Of a stretch of 64,000 nt of DNA, positions 32,200-40,832 are shown piece by piece. The stretch covers positions 62,001-126,000 of the forward strand of contig JBMYYH010000001.1 in the NCBI GenBank assembly GCA_049609225.1. The letters run 5' to 3'. The position numbers and the translations under genes were made by a program. The first letter of the stretch is position 1; each line of letters begins with the position of its first letter. The notes below the pieces were generated by a model. That model saw only the letters and a program-made list of their open reading frames with translations. It searched no databases and was not told the origin of the DNA. This DNA is from GCA-2746235 sp049609225 (GTDB lineage: Bacteria > Planctomycetota > UBA1135).

Positions 32200-33654
32200 A
32201 TGTTCCTGTCCACTCTCATCCCGCTGGCAATGGCCAGTACCCTGCTGCAGGCCGAACAAGGCAGCGGAACGGGTCTTCTCGACCTCCGTGAAACGCCCGT
32301 TTCGTCGGAGTTCGGTGCAGTCATCGGCGAAGAAAACGCCGTGCTCACCGCACCACCGCATGTCCCGGCTCCGATTACCCGTAATCACCCGACCAAGCTC
32401 ATCGTGAACTTGGAAGTGAAGGAGTTCGTCGCTGAAATCGCAGACGGTGTCGACTACACCTTCTGGACCTACGGCGGCACCGTGCCTGGTAGCTTCATTC
32501 GCACACGCGTCGGCGATGTCGTTGAATTCAATCTGAACAACGATCCGTCGAGCAAGATGCCGCACAACATCGACCTGCACGCTGTCACCGGTCCTGGTGG
32601 TGGTGCTGCCTCGAGTTTCACCACTCCTGGTCACACTTCCCAGTTCTCCTTCCAGGTCACCAACCCTGGCCTGTATGTCTATCACTGCGCCACCGCGCCA
32701 GTCGGTATGCACATCGCCAACGGCATGTACGGCCTGATCCTGGTCGAGCCCGCAAAGGGCCTCGGTACTGTCGATAAGGAGTACTACCTGATGCAAGGCG
32801 ACTTCTACACCGAAGGCGCTTACGGCGAGCCAGGCCTGCAGCCCTTCAGCATGAAGAAGGCTCTGCAAGAGATTCCTGATTACGTGCTGTTCAATGGTTC
32901 GGTCGGCGCCCTCGTTGGCGACAAGGCCATCACCGCGGAAGTCGGCGAGACCGTTCGCCTTTACGTCGGTAACGGTGGACCAAACCTGGTCAGCTCCTTC
33001 CACGTCATCGGCGAGATCTTCGATACCCTCTACCCGGAAGGTGGCTCGGTGGTGAACAAGAACGTGCAGACGACCTTGATCCCGGCTGGTGGTTCCGCCA
33101 TCGTCGAGTTTGAGGTGGAAGTGCCTGGCACCTTCATCATCGTCGACCACAGCATCTTCCGTACCTTCAACAAGGGTGCTCTCGGCATGCTGAAAGTGAC
33201 TGGTCCTGAGGACAAGTTGGTCTACTCCGGCAAGCAAGACGACCGCATCTACCAAGGTGAGGGCGGAGCCATCCAAGAGATCCCGGCTTCCGATGCTCCT
33301 AAGGTCCCATCCACGCGCACCAAGGAAGAGCGTATGGCCTTGGGCAAGCGTCTTTACGACACCAACTGCCTCGCATGCCACCAGGCTAACGGCGAAGGTA
33401 TTGCTGCCGCATTCCCACCACTGGCCAAGTCCGATTACCTGATGGACGACAAGAAGCGTTCGATCAAGGTCATGCTCGAAGGACTCAGCGGTGAAATCAC
33501 CGTCAATGGCGTGAAGTACAACGGTGTGATGCCGAAGGTCGTCATGACCGACGACGAGATCGCCAACGTCCTGACCTACATCCGCAACTCGTGGGGCAAC
33601 AGCGGCGACGCCGTCACCCTCAACGAGATCGGCGAAGTCAAGAGCGGTCACTAG
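32200..33654 (+). CDS. nirK: Copper nitrite reductase fused to cytochrome c
   Basis: A 484-residue exported protein that reduces nitrite to NO. Two cupredoxin domains span about 60-340. Type 1 copper ligands are H122, C163, H171 and M176; type 2 ligands are H127, H162 and H317; the catalytic D125 and H268 are also present. A linker leads to a C-terminal cytochrome c domain with C390-L-A-C393-H394. The same three-domain plan is known from Ralstonia pickettii and others and allows self-contained electron delivery. It is in the nor operon, 20 bases after norD, with no Shine-Dalgarno visible. Confidence 0.96.
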   Translation: MFLSTLIPLAMASTLLQAEQGSGTGLLDLRETPVSSEFGAVIGEENAVLTAPPHVPAPITRNHPTKLIVNLEVKEFVAEIADGVDYTFWTYGGTVPGSFIRTRVGDVVEFNLNNDPSSKMPHNIDLHAVTGPGGGAASSFTTPGHTSQFSFQVTNPGLYVYHCATAPVGMHIANGMYGLILVEPAKGLGTVDKEYYLMQGDFYTEGAYGEPGLQPFSMKKALQEIPDYVLFNGSVGALVGDKAITAEVGETVRLYVGNGGPNLVSSFHVIGEIFDTLYPEGGSVVNKNVQTTLIPAGGSAIVEFEVEVPGTFIIVDHSIFRTFNKGALGMLKVTGPEDKLVYSGKQDDRIYQGEGGAIQEIPASDAPKVPSTRTKEERMALGKRLYDTNCLACHQANGEGIAAAFPPLAKSDYLMDDKKRSIKVMLEGLSGEITVNGVKYNGVMPKVVMTDDEIANVLTYIRNSWGNSGDAVTLNEIGEVKSGH

Positions 33655-33661
33655 GAAGAAC

Positions 33662-34519
33662 ATGAAACGACACCTCCCTCTACTCCTTCTCGGCGCAGCC
33701 ATCTTCGGTTGCTCCACCACGAGTCAGGACACGCCCTCCCCTGTGGAAGACGTGAAGAAGGAGGTGTCGACTTCCATCCTCACGCGGTTGGTCCCGATCC
33801 CTGCCGGGACCTACCGCCCCCTCTACTCGGCCCCCGGCGAACCTACGGAGTTCGCGCGCCCGGCCTTCCAACTGGAAGAACACCCGGTGACCAATGCGCA
33901 ATATCTGGCATTCGTCGAAGCGAATCCACGCTGGCGCAAGTCGCAAGTGGCGAGCCTCATGGCCGAAGCCAACTACCTCCATCACTGGACGGATGATCTG
34001 ACCTTCCCCGTGGAAGCCGCAGACTCTCCAGTGACCAATGTCTCGTGGTTTGCAGCACGCGCATATGCCCATTGGGCAGGGCGACGCTTGCCCACGCTTG
34101 CCGAATGGGAAAGTGTCGGCATGGCCAGTAAGACCGCGGCCTTCGGTCGTGATGAGAAGGGCTACAACCAACGCATTCTCAACTGGTACTCCCGGCCGAC
34201 CCCACCCTACCCCGAATCGGTTCTTTCGCATGAACCGAACTACTTCGGAATCTCCGACATGCACGGTCTCATCTGGGAATGGGTCGGCGACTTCAACTCC
34301 TCGCTTAGCACGGGGGAATCCCGTGGTGACTCGGGCCTTGACCGCAACTTGTTCTGCGGTTCCGGTTCCATCGGCGCTGCCGACCCCTCCGACTACGCCG
34401 CCTTCATGCGCTTCGCATTCCGCGGCAGTCTCGACGGACACTTCACCGTCAACAACCTCGGCTTCCGCTGCGCAGCTGATTCCGTCTCCACCGAGACGGC
34501 GACCCCAACCAAGCCATGA
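33662..34519 (+). CDS. nirV: NirV-like formylglycine-generating-enzyme family lipoprotein
   Basis: A 285-residue lipoprotein (lipobox IFGC, cysteine 17) with an FGE-sulfatase domain from about 45. Fold motifs include VPIPAGTYRPL, EEHPVTNAQYLAFV, PVTNVSWFAARAYAHWAGRRLPTLAEWE, GISDMHGLIWEWVGDF and NNLGFRCA. Members called NirV lie beside nirK in several denitrifiers, and their reaction is not established. The position right after nirK fits. It overlaps the SCO gene by four bases. Confidence 0.88.
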   Translation: MKRHLPLLLLGAAIFGCSTTSQDTPSPVEDVKKEVSTSILTRLVPIPAGTYRPLYSAPGEPTEFARPAFQLEEHPVTNAQYLAFVEANPRWRKSQVASLMAEANYLHHWTDDLTFPVEAADSPVTNVSWFAARAYAHWAGRRLPTLAEWESVGMASKTAAFGRDEKGYNQRILNWYSRPTPPYPESVLSHEPNYFGISDMHGLIWEWVGDFNSSLSTGESRGDSGLDRNLFCGSGSIGAADPSDYAAFMRFAFRGSLDGHFTVNNLGFRCAADSVSTETATPTKP

Positions 34520-35142
34520 AACTCCACCAACTCCTGACTCTGGCCCTTTTGCCCCTGTTCGCCTGCGCCGGTGCCGCCTCCGACGAGGTCGCGCCCTGCT
34601 GCGCCGACGAACCCGCACCAGCTGGCATGGCAACCGCCGATCTGCCCGGCACCTCGCTTTATCTGCTCGATGGAGACTGGACCGATCAGACCGGTCACGC
34701 GCGCACCCTGTCTAGCTTCCACGGCGAAATCGTGGTTGCCGCAATGGTCTTCACCCACTGCCAATACGCCTGTCCCATGATGTTGCAGGACTTGAAGGAC
34801 ATCGAATCCAAGATTCCGGAATCGGACCTGCCGAAGGTACGTTGGTTGTTGCTGTCGATGGACAGTGAGCGTGACCAGCCTGAGGTCCTTGCCGACTACG
34901 CCAAGCGCAACCACTTGGACACCGAGCGTTGGACCCTGCTACATGGCGAGGACTATCCGGTTCGTGGAATCGCCGCAGCTCTAGGCATCAACTACGTGAA
35001 GGATGTGAACGGGAACTTCTCGCACTCTAATAAGATCACGGTGCTGAAGGCAGATGGTTCGATCGCCTACCAGCTCGAAGGTTTGAATGCCGCGAACGAG
35101 CCATGCGTCGAAGCGATCATGAATGAGATCGCAAAAGACTGA
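34516..35142 (+). CDS. SCO1/SenC-type copper chaperone
   Basis: A 208-residue SCO1/SenC/PrrC family protein with a thioredoxin fold. Copper ligands are the CxxxC pair C82 and C86 (VFTHCQYACPMM) and H170 (GNFSH). The N-terminus is a lipoprotein-like signal (LLPLFAC) followed by extra cysteines (CC at 28-29). SCO proteins load copper into CuA sites of oxidases. Here, next to nirK, delivery of copper to NirK or N2O reductase is a reasonable inference. Confidence 0.93.
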   Translation: MKLHQLLTLALLPLFACAGAASDEVAPCCADEPAPAGMATADLPGTSLYLLDGDWTDQTGHARTLSSFHGEIVVAAMVFTHCQYACPMMLQDLKDIESKIPESDLPKVRWLLLSMDSERDQPEVLADYAKRNHLDTERWTLLHGEDYPVRGIAAALGINYVKDVNGNFSHSNKITVLKADGSIAYQLEGLNAANEPCVEAIMNEIAKD

Positions 35143-35173
35143 ACGGCAGACGAACGAGGCCTCCCTTCCGACC

Positions 35174-35740
35174 ATGACCAAGCCACGTTATCGAACCCTA
35201 CCAGGTGATGCGGCTTGGTGGATGTTTCTCACCGCCGAGTTCCTGACTCTCGGCATCTTCTTTGTCGCCTTTGCATTCTCCCGCCAGGGCAACCTGGAAG
35301 TCTTCGAGCAAGGCAAGGCCATGCTCAACCCGGATGTTGGATTCCTCAACACCTTGGTCCTGATCACCAGTGGCTTCTTCGCAGCACGCGGGGTGGCGTC
35401 GATCGAGAAGAAGGAGAGCGCCAAGACCAGGCTATGGCTGATGCTTGCCGCGGTCCTGGGTGTGATCTTCCTCGCCATCAAGACTTGGGAATACGTCGGC
35501 AAGTTTGAAGCGGGGATCAACCTCAGCACCAGCAGCTACTTCTTCTTCTACTTTTTCCTGACGGGATTCCACTACCTGCATGTGGTGCTGGGCGTTGGAT
35601 TCCTCGGCGTCATGGCATGGCGCTGCGGACGTCAGGGTGCCACCGAAGCCAACACGCGCAATGTCGCATCGAGCGCCGCCTTTTGGCATATGCTTGACCT
35701 GGTCTGGGTGGTCCTGTTTCCCCTGCTCTATCTGGCATGA
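35174..35740 (+). CDS. norE: NorE, cytochrome c oxidase subunit III-like protein
   Basis: A 188-residue protein with five hydrophobic segments of the heme-copper oxidase subunit III family. Landmarks include DAAWWMFLTAEFLTLGIFF, SSYFFFYFFLTGFHYLHVVLG and FWHMLDLVWVVLFPLLYL. The short five-helix form next to nor genes is NorE, an accessory protein that supports NO reductase activity. The ATG at 35174 begins the conserved part. It overlaps norF in an ATGA junction. Confidence 0.93.
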   Translation: MTKPRYRTLPGDAAWWMFLTAEFLTLGIFFVAFAFSRQGNLEVFEQGKAMLNPDVGFLNTLVLITSGFFAARGVASIEKKESAKTRLWLMLAAVLGVIFLAIKTWEYVGKFEAGINLSTSSYFFFYFFLTGFHYLHVVLGVGFLGVMAWRCGRQGATEANTRNVASSAAFWHMLDLVWVVLFPLLYLA

Positions 35741-35979
35741 AGCAGCATCGCATCACCCTGGTCTGGCTAGCCTTGATGGCCTTCAGTACGGCCAGCTACT
35801 TTCTCGCAGACGGCGCGACGTCGTCCGCAACTCCCCTGTTCGCGATGGCCGCGATCAAGCTGTTCCTCATCCAAGCGATCTTCATGGAGTTGCTTGGATG
35901 CCGGCCGATCTTCCTACGCCTTGCAGCGCTCCTCGACTTGATCCTACTGGGCCTGTTGAGTCTGGCTTTCGATGCCTGA
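35737..35979 (+). CDS. norF: NorF-like small membrane protein
   Basis: An 80-residue protein with three hydrophobic helices (about 7-25, 34-52, 58-77), in the size and topology of NorF / cytochrome c oxidase subunit IV-like proteins. It overlaps norE by four bases, ends the nor-nir operon and its 3' end overlaps the convergent punA by 36 bases. Confidence 0.85.
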   Translation: MKQHRITLVWLALMAFSTASYFLADGATSSATPLFAMAAIKLFLIQAIFMELLGCRPIFLRLAALLDLILLGLLSLAFDA

Positions 35980-36801
35980 GCGACGGCTGCAGAGGATCGC
36001 AGTCTTCAAAACATCGGCTGCATTGGCGCTATGCTCCGAAGCGGTTTCCAACACTTCCTCGTGACTCGGACGACTGCCGCCGATGCCGGCCGCGAGATTC
36101 GTCATCATCGAAATCGCCATGACTTCGGCACCTAAGGCTTTGGCTGCGATGGCTTCCGGAACCGTCGACATGCCGACCGCATCGGCACCGAGACTCTGCA
36201 GCATGCGAACCTCCGCGGGCGTTTCGTAGCAAGGGCCGCAAAGGCCTGCGTAAACCCCTGCCTTCAACTCCGGACGCAAGGCCATGAGGTCAGAGCGCCA
36301 GCGCGGGCTGTAGAGGTCCACCAGATCCAGGAACTGAGGCCCATGCCCACAGTTTTGGCCGCGTTGCAGCGGATTCGGCAGGCTCATGTTGATGTGATCC
36401 GAGAAAGGCATCAAGGAACCGGGAGCACGATCCTCATGCAGGCTTCCGGCCGCGTTGAGAAGCAGGACTTTTTTTGCCCCCCATTGCACCAGGGTGCGCA
36501 CGCCACGCACCAATTCAGCCGGCTCATAACCCTCGTAAGCGTGGATGCGGCCACTACATAGGCCGACGCGGATATCGGTACCGCAAAGTCGACCCAGAAT
36601 TAACTCGGATCCATGACCATCAACTTTTGGCGAAGGCCAATTATCCAGCCCACGGAGATCGACGTGGTCCGTATCCTCAAGCAGTCCTGCTGCACGGTCC
36701 TTCCATCCAGACCCTAGGATGACCGCCACTTCCGGCGGTTGGCCATGCTGACGGTTCAAAATCTCGACCAGTGCGTCGACCTTCGTGCACTCCTCAAACA
36801 T
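35944..36801 (-). CDS. punA: Purine nucleoside phosphorylase
   Basis: A 285-residue trimeric-type purine nucleoside phosphorylase (PNP/MTAP family) that cleaves inosine and guanosine with phosphate. The signatures are VILGSGW (phosphate loop), GRIHAYEGYEPAE, LLLNAAGSLHED, GLCGPCYETPAEVRML (Tyr and Glu of the base site), VGMSTVPEAIAA and SMMTNLAAGI. Length is normal. The ATG at 36801 is preferred over a GTG two codons upstream. It is convergent with norF. Confidence 0.95.
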   Translation of the reverse strand: MFEECTKVDALVEILNRQHGQPPEVAVILGSGWKDRAAGLLEDTDHVDLRGLDNWPSPKVDGHGSELILGRLCGTDIRVGLCSGRIHAYEGYEPAELVRGVRTLVQWGAKKVLLLNAAGSLHEDRAPGSLMPFSDHINMSLPNPLQRGQNCGHGPQFLDLVDLYSPRWRSDLMALRPELKAGVYAGLCGPCYETPAEVRMLQSLGADAVGMSTVPEAIAAKALGAEVMAISMMTNLAAGIGGSRPSHEEVLETASEHSANAADVLKTAILCSRRSGIESQTQQAQ

Positions 36802-36819
36802 AGGCACATCCTACCAGCC

Positions 36820-37617
36820 ATGAGAAACACGCTCGCCCCCCTACTGATTCTTGTCGCCTCCACATCCTGCTCCATCACCTTCGGTGGCATGACGGAAAAG
36901 GCCACTCGTGAAGCCGAACTCAGCTTCGCCCCCACTGCTGGAGCCAAAGTGCTCGAGATCGATTCCTATAACGGCAGCATCACTCTCGCCGTTTCCGAAG
37001 CTGGCGCAGGCATCAGCGGCACTGCTTCGGTTTGGGCCAAGGGCAAGACCGAAGAGCAGGCGCTTGAGCGTCTCAATCAGATGGAACTGCAGTTCAGCCA
37101 AAACGGCGAGAAGGTCCTGCTGGTCCTGACCAAGCCGAGTGGCGGCAGCAACAACTGCGGCGCGCAGATCAAGACCTTGTCCGTGCCGGCGGATTGGGCC
37201 ATCGTGATCGATGGCAGTAACGGCAACGTCACGGTGCCGACTGGATTCGAGAACATCCACATCGATACTTCCAATGGCAACATCGATGTCGCGGGATCAG
37301 GTCGGATCTTCGTCGACACTTCCAACGGCAATGTCAACTATCGCGGCGGCTCGCAAGATTTCGAGCTCGATAGTTCCAATGGTTCGATCACGGTCGAGCT
37401 CAAGGGTGATTGGTCTGGGCGCGGCATGGTCTCGTCAAGCAATGGCAAGATCACACTGCGTTGCAATGGTGTCATCGATGCGCGTTTGAGCACTTCGACC
37501 AGCAATGGCAAAGCGCACATTTTCGGTCCTGAATTGGACCCGGATCAGGGACAAGGCGTGCTGAACTTGGATACGTCCAACGGCAACATCAGCGTCACCC
37601 ACAACTTCCCGGAATAG
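36820..37617 (+). CDS. DUF4097-type repeat lipoprotein
   Basis: A 265-residue protein with a lipobox (VASTSC, cysteine 17). Eight copies of a short motif of the type D-x-S-N-G-N/S/K-I/V occur every 20-25 residues (DSYNGSI, DGSNGNV, DTSNGNI, DTSNGNV, DSSNGSI, SSSNGKI, STSNGKA, DTSNGNI). This is the pattern of DUF4097/bactofilin-like right-handed beta-solenoids. It is probably a surface or periplasmic structural protein. It starts 19 bases from the divergent punA. Confidence 0.85.
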   Translation: MRNTLAPLLILVASTSCSITFGGMTEKATREAELSFAPTAGAKVLEIDSYNGSITLAVSEAGAGISGTASVWAKGKTEEQALERLNQMELQFSQNGEKVLLVLTKPSGGSNNCGAQIKTLSVPADWAIVIDGSNGNVTVPTGFENIHIDTSNGNIDVAGSGRIFVDTSNGNVNYRGGSQDFELDSSNGSITVELKGDWSGRGMVSSSNGKITLRCNGVIDARLSTSTSNGKAHIFGPELDPDQGQGVLNLDTSNGNISVTHNFPE

Positions 37618-37684
37618 GCTGCGGCCTGAACGGCTGCGTTAGAATCTGGGCGACGTGGTGTCTCCCGCCCTTTCGAACGCAGCC

Positions 37685-38455
37685 ATGCCGCCCCTCATGG
37701 CTGAGGACGGTCTCCTTCAAGGTGGCTTGATCCTATTGGTCGGCCTCGCCGGAGGTCTGCTACCGCTGCTCACGAAATGGGATGAGCGCAAACTGCACAA
37801 TGCGCTCGCGCTGAGCACCGGCATTTTCCTCGGCGCTGTTTTCCTGCATATGTTGCCGGCGCTTTCCGGCGCCACTTCCGATGGCCATGCACATGCTGGC
37901 CACGGCCACGCCGACGCCATGACCCTGTGGGCCTTCGTCCTGGTCGGCGTGCTTGCGGTGTACCTGCTGGAATCCCTGGTCTTCCGCACCCACGACCATG
38001 ATGATCTCCATCGGCACCGCGCGGTGGGTTATGCCTCAATGGCGGGCTTGTCGATCCATGCTCTCACGACGGGCGTGGGCTTGGCCGCCGCTTCGGTTGC
38101 GGAAGTTGCGGCGCCGGTGTTCCTTGCGATCATTGCGCATAAGGCCTTCGAAGCCTTCAGTCTGATGTCGGTGTTCGAGTTGGCGCGCTTCCCGCGCAAA
38201 CGCACCTTAACCTTGATCGGCCTGTTCGCATTGTGCACGCCGATGGGTCTTTGGGCAGGCACCCTGTTGTTCGACACGATCGGCGATGCCGGCCTTTCCA
38301 TCGCCTTGGCTCTGGCTGCTGGCACCTTCCTTTATGTGTGCCTGAGTGAACTCCTGCCCGAGGTCTTCCACCACAAGGAAGACATCCTCATCAAGATCTC
38401 GCTCTTGATCGTGGGAATCGGCTTGATGGCGGTCATCCATGAGCTAGAAGGCTGA
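37685..38455 (+). CDS. ZIP family metal transporter
   Basis: About 256 residues and eight predicted TM helices. A histidine-rich loop (DGHAHAGHGHAD and HDHDDLHRH) is typical of ZIP zinc/iron permeases. TM4 has SIHALTTGVG and TM5 has IIAHKAFEAF, corresponding to the conserved HNxxDG and HExxE positions with changes in TM4. It imports divalent metal. The start could be GTG 37655 instead of ATG 37685. It is one base from the next metal permease gene. Confidence 0.9.
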   Translation: MPPLMAEDGLLQGGLILLVGLAGGLLPLLTKWDERKLHNALALSTGIFLGAVFLHMLPALSGATSDGHAHAGHGHADAMTLWAFVLVGVLAVYLLESLVFRTHDHDDLHRHRAVGYASMAGLSIHALTTGVGLAAASVAEVAAPVFLAIIAHKAFEAFSLMSVFELARFPRKRTLTLIGLFALCTPMGLWAGTLLFDTIGDAGLSIALALAAGTFLYVCLSELLPEVFHHKEDILIKISLLIVGIGLMAVIHELEG

Positions 38456-38456
38456 C

Positions 38457-39551
38457 ATGGAGTTCCTCCAAACCTGGTGGGCAGCGATCTGGGGCATCCT
38501 GGCGGAGTCCGGGCCCTGGCTGTTGGGAGGATTCCTCATTGCAGGCCTGCTCAAGAACCTGATTCCACAGGAACGCGTCTTCCGCCATTTCGGCAAAGAT
38601 GATTTCGCATCCGTGTTCAAAGCGGCCATCTTCGGGGCTCCACTCCCTTTGTGCAGTTGCTCGGTCATCCCCACCGCAGCTGGATTGCGTGATGCCGGTG
38701 CGAGCAAAGGCGCGACCACGAGCTTCCTCATCGCCACACCCGAGACCGGTGTAGATTCGATCGGTGTGACATGGGCGTTGATGGATCCGATCATGACGGT
38801 GTTGCGTCCGGTATCGGCGATCTTCACCGCGGTGATGTCCGGCGTGATGGTCAATCGATTTGCACCTGGCGGTGATCAGGCCGCGGAAGATGTGGATGCA
38901 GCCCCGACCGCAAGTTGTGCTGCTGAGAAACCCGCGGAACCGGAAACGCCGCGCCCGTGTTGTGCAGGCAAAGTTGCCAAGCCGAGTTGGGGTGAGCGCC
39001 TCCAAGCCACCGTCCGTTATGCCTTCGGCAAGTTGATGGCCGACCTGACGCCATGGTTCCTGCTCGGTTTCCTGATCTCCGGCTTGATCACGGTGCTGGT
39101 GCCGGATGATTTCTTCGGCGACACCCTGCCTGCAGGCTGGTGGTCGATGGTCGCCATGTTGGGTCTCAGTCTTCCGGTCTACATCTGCGCGACGGCAAGC
39201 ACTCCCGTCGCAGCAGCGATGATCGCAAAGGGGTTGGATCCAGGTGCTGCGGTGGTGCTGTTGCTGGCTGGACCAGCGACCAACATCACCACCATGTTGG
39301 TGGTCCGACGCTTCCTGGGTAATGCGGTCCTACGCATTTACCTCGCGACCTTGGTGGTCTGTTCGTTGTCCATCGGCTGGGGCGTGAATGCTCTCTATTC
39401 GGCCTTGGACTTGGACCTGAGCGAAGTCGTCCCGCATGTGCATGAGATGGAGCACGGCATCGTCGCGACGCTCGGCGGATTGATCCTGTCGGCACTCCTA
39501 ACCTTCCATGCATGGAAGCTGTGGGTAGCGCCGCGCTTGCGGAAGAGCTGA
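38457..39551 (+). CDS. SO_0444-type permease (ArsP/DUF318 family) with Cys-rich loop
   Basis: A 364-residue permease with eight or more TM helices in two halves. The first half carries FGAPLPLCSCSVIPTAAGLRDAGASKGATTSFL and the second LSLPVYICATASTPVAAAMIAKGLDPGAAVVLLLAGPATN; these duplicated motifs define the family. A central cytoplasmic loop is cysteine-rich (ASCAAEKP, RPCCAGK). Relatives are described as Cu/Zn efflux or organoarsenical permeases; the substrate here is unproven. It likely forms one unit with the ZIP gene just upstream. Confidence 0.9.
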   Translation: MEFLQTWWAAIWGILAESGPWLLGGFLIAGLLKNLIPQERVFRHFGKDDFASVFKAAIFGAPLPLCSCSVIPTAAGLRDAGASKGATTSFLIATPETGVDSIGVTWALMDPIMTVLRPVSAIFTAVMSGVMVNRFAPGGDQAAEDVDAAPTASCAAEKPAEPETPRPCCAGKVAKPSWGERLQATVRYAFGKLMADLTPWFLLGFLISGLITVLVPDDFFGDTLPAGWWSMVAMLGLSLPVYICATASTPVAAAMIAKGLDPGAAVVLLLAGPATNITTMLVVRRFLGNAVLRIYLATLVVCSLSIGWGVNALYSALDLDLSEVVPHVHEMEHGIVATLGGLILSALLTFHAWKLWVAPRLRKS

Positions 39552-39572
39552 AGCTTCGGCGCTTCGATTCGC

Positions 39573-40796
39573 TCAGCTCAATAACATCGACGCCGTCGCC
39601 GCGGTGCAATACGTGGCCAAGGTACCGGCGCACATCGCGCGTAGGCCGAGGCTGGCGAACTCTTTCCGCCGCGCAGCGACCAAAGTGCCAAGGCCGCCGA
39701 TCTGAATCGCGATGCTCGAGAAGTTCGAGAAACCGCACAGCGCATAACTTGCAATCACCCGCGAGCGTTCACTCAAGCCCGCTTCCTGCAGATCCTGCAA
39801 CTCCAAGAACGCGACGTATTCATTCACCGCCATCTTGGTTCCGAGCAGCCGCCCGACCGAAGCCATCTCATCGGCGGGTACGCCCAACAACCATGCGAAG
39901 GGTGCGAACACTCCACCAAGGATGCCTTGCAGGGTGAGCGTGTCATTGCTGGCAGCGCCGAGGACGACATTGATGAGACCGAGCAAGCCTAGGAAGGCGA
40001 TCAACATCGCAAGAATGTTCAAGGACAAGCGCATGCCATCGGCAGCACCACTGGCCGCAGCATCCAAGCCATTGCCGTACTCCGACTTCGGCTGCGCAAT
40101 ATCCTTTCCGAGCGTTTCCGATTCTTCCGTTTCAGGGAACACGACTTTGGCGATGGCCAGCCCCATCGGTGCAGACATCACGGTCGCAGCGAGCAGATGT
40201 CCAGCGATGTCCGGAACGGAAGCCTGCATCATCTCGACATACACTGCGAACACACCACCGGCGACAGTCGCAAAGCCGACGGTCATGATGGTGCCGATTT
40301 CACTGCGCGTCATCTTGGCGAGATAAGGGCGCACCAACAGAGGTGCCTCAGTCTGGCCCACGAAGATGTTGGCCGCAGCTACCGTCGATTCGGAACCGGA
40401 TGTGCCCATCAACTTCGCCATCATCCGCGCCATCGCACCGACGATCACTCGCACGACACCGATGTGATGCAACAGGGCGAAGGTCGCGCTGAAGAAGATC
40501 ACCGTGACCAGGACAATGGCACCGAGCACACCGGGCTGACCGCCGAATCCAAGCGGCCCATCCCCCAACACACCGCGGCCGGCCTCCTTGGCGATATCGA
40601 TCAGGCCTTGGAAGAAAGCCTGCGCCCCCTCGAAGAACCATTTGCCGAAGGTGGTGCGCAAGACCAAGAAGGCCAGGACCAACTGCAAGGCGAATCCGAC
40701 CGCCAAGGTGCGCCAACGGATCGATTTTCGCCCTTCGCTCAAGGCGACGGCGAGACCGATCAGGACGGCGATTCCTAGCAGGGGCTGCAACGACAC
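39573..40796 (-). CDS. nupC: NupC-type concentrative nucleoside transporter
   Basis: A 407-residue CNT family nucleoside-cation symporter. Conserved segments are FLVLRTTFGKWFFEG, FGGQPGVLG, NIFVGQTEAPLLVRPYLAKMTRSE, GFATVAGGVFAVYV, the repeat VGRLLGTKMAVNEYVAFLEL and ALCGFSNFSSIAIQIGGLG. It imports nucleosides, which matches punA a few kb away. GTG 40796 was chosen because longer frames run into the divergent gene and add non-conserved sequence. Confidence 0.94.
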   Translation of the reverse strand: MSLQPLLGIAVLIGLAVALSEGRKSIRWRTLAVGFALQLVLAFLVLRTTFGKWFFEGAQAFFQGLIDIAKEAGRGVLGDGPLGFGGQPGVLGAIVLVTVIFFSATFALLHHIGVVRVIVGAMARMMAKLMGTSGSESTVAAANIFVGQTEAPLLVRPYLAKMTRSEIGTIMTVGFATVAGGVFAVYVEMMQASVPDIAGHLLAATVMSAPMGLAIAKVVFPETEESETLGKDIAQPKSEYGNGLDAAASGAADGMRLSLNILAMLIAFLGLLGLINVVLGAASNDTLTLQGILGGVFAPFAWLLGVPADEMASVGRLLGTKMAVNEYVAFLELQDLQEAGLSERSRVIASYALCGFSNFSSIAIQIGGLGTLVAARRKEFASLGLRAMCAGTLATYCTAATASMLLS

Positions 40797-40832
40797 GTCG
40801 GCATCGTAGCGGAGCGGGGTTATCCTCGACGC

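Noticed and set aside
32161..33720. Long minus-strand frame opposite nirK (519 codons)
   Set aside because: It is a shadow of the strongly coding nirK, driven by codon bias, and has no recognisable domain. The same holds for the long antisense frames at 28108-29319, 30524-32050, 51397-53007 and 55368-57290.
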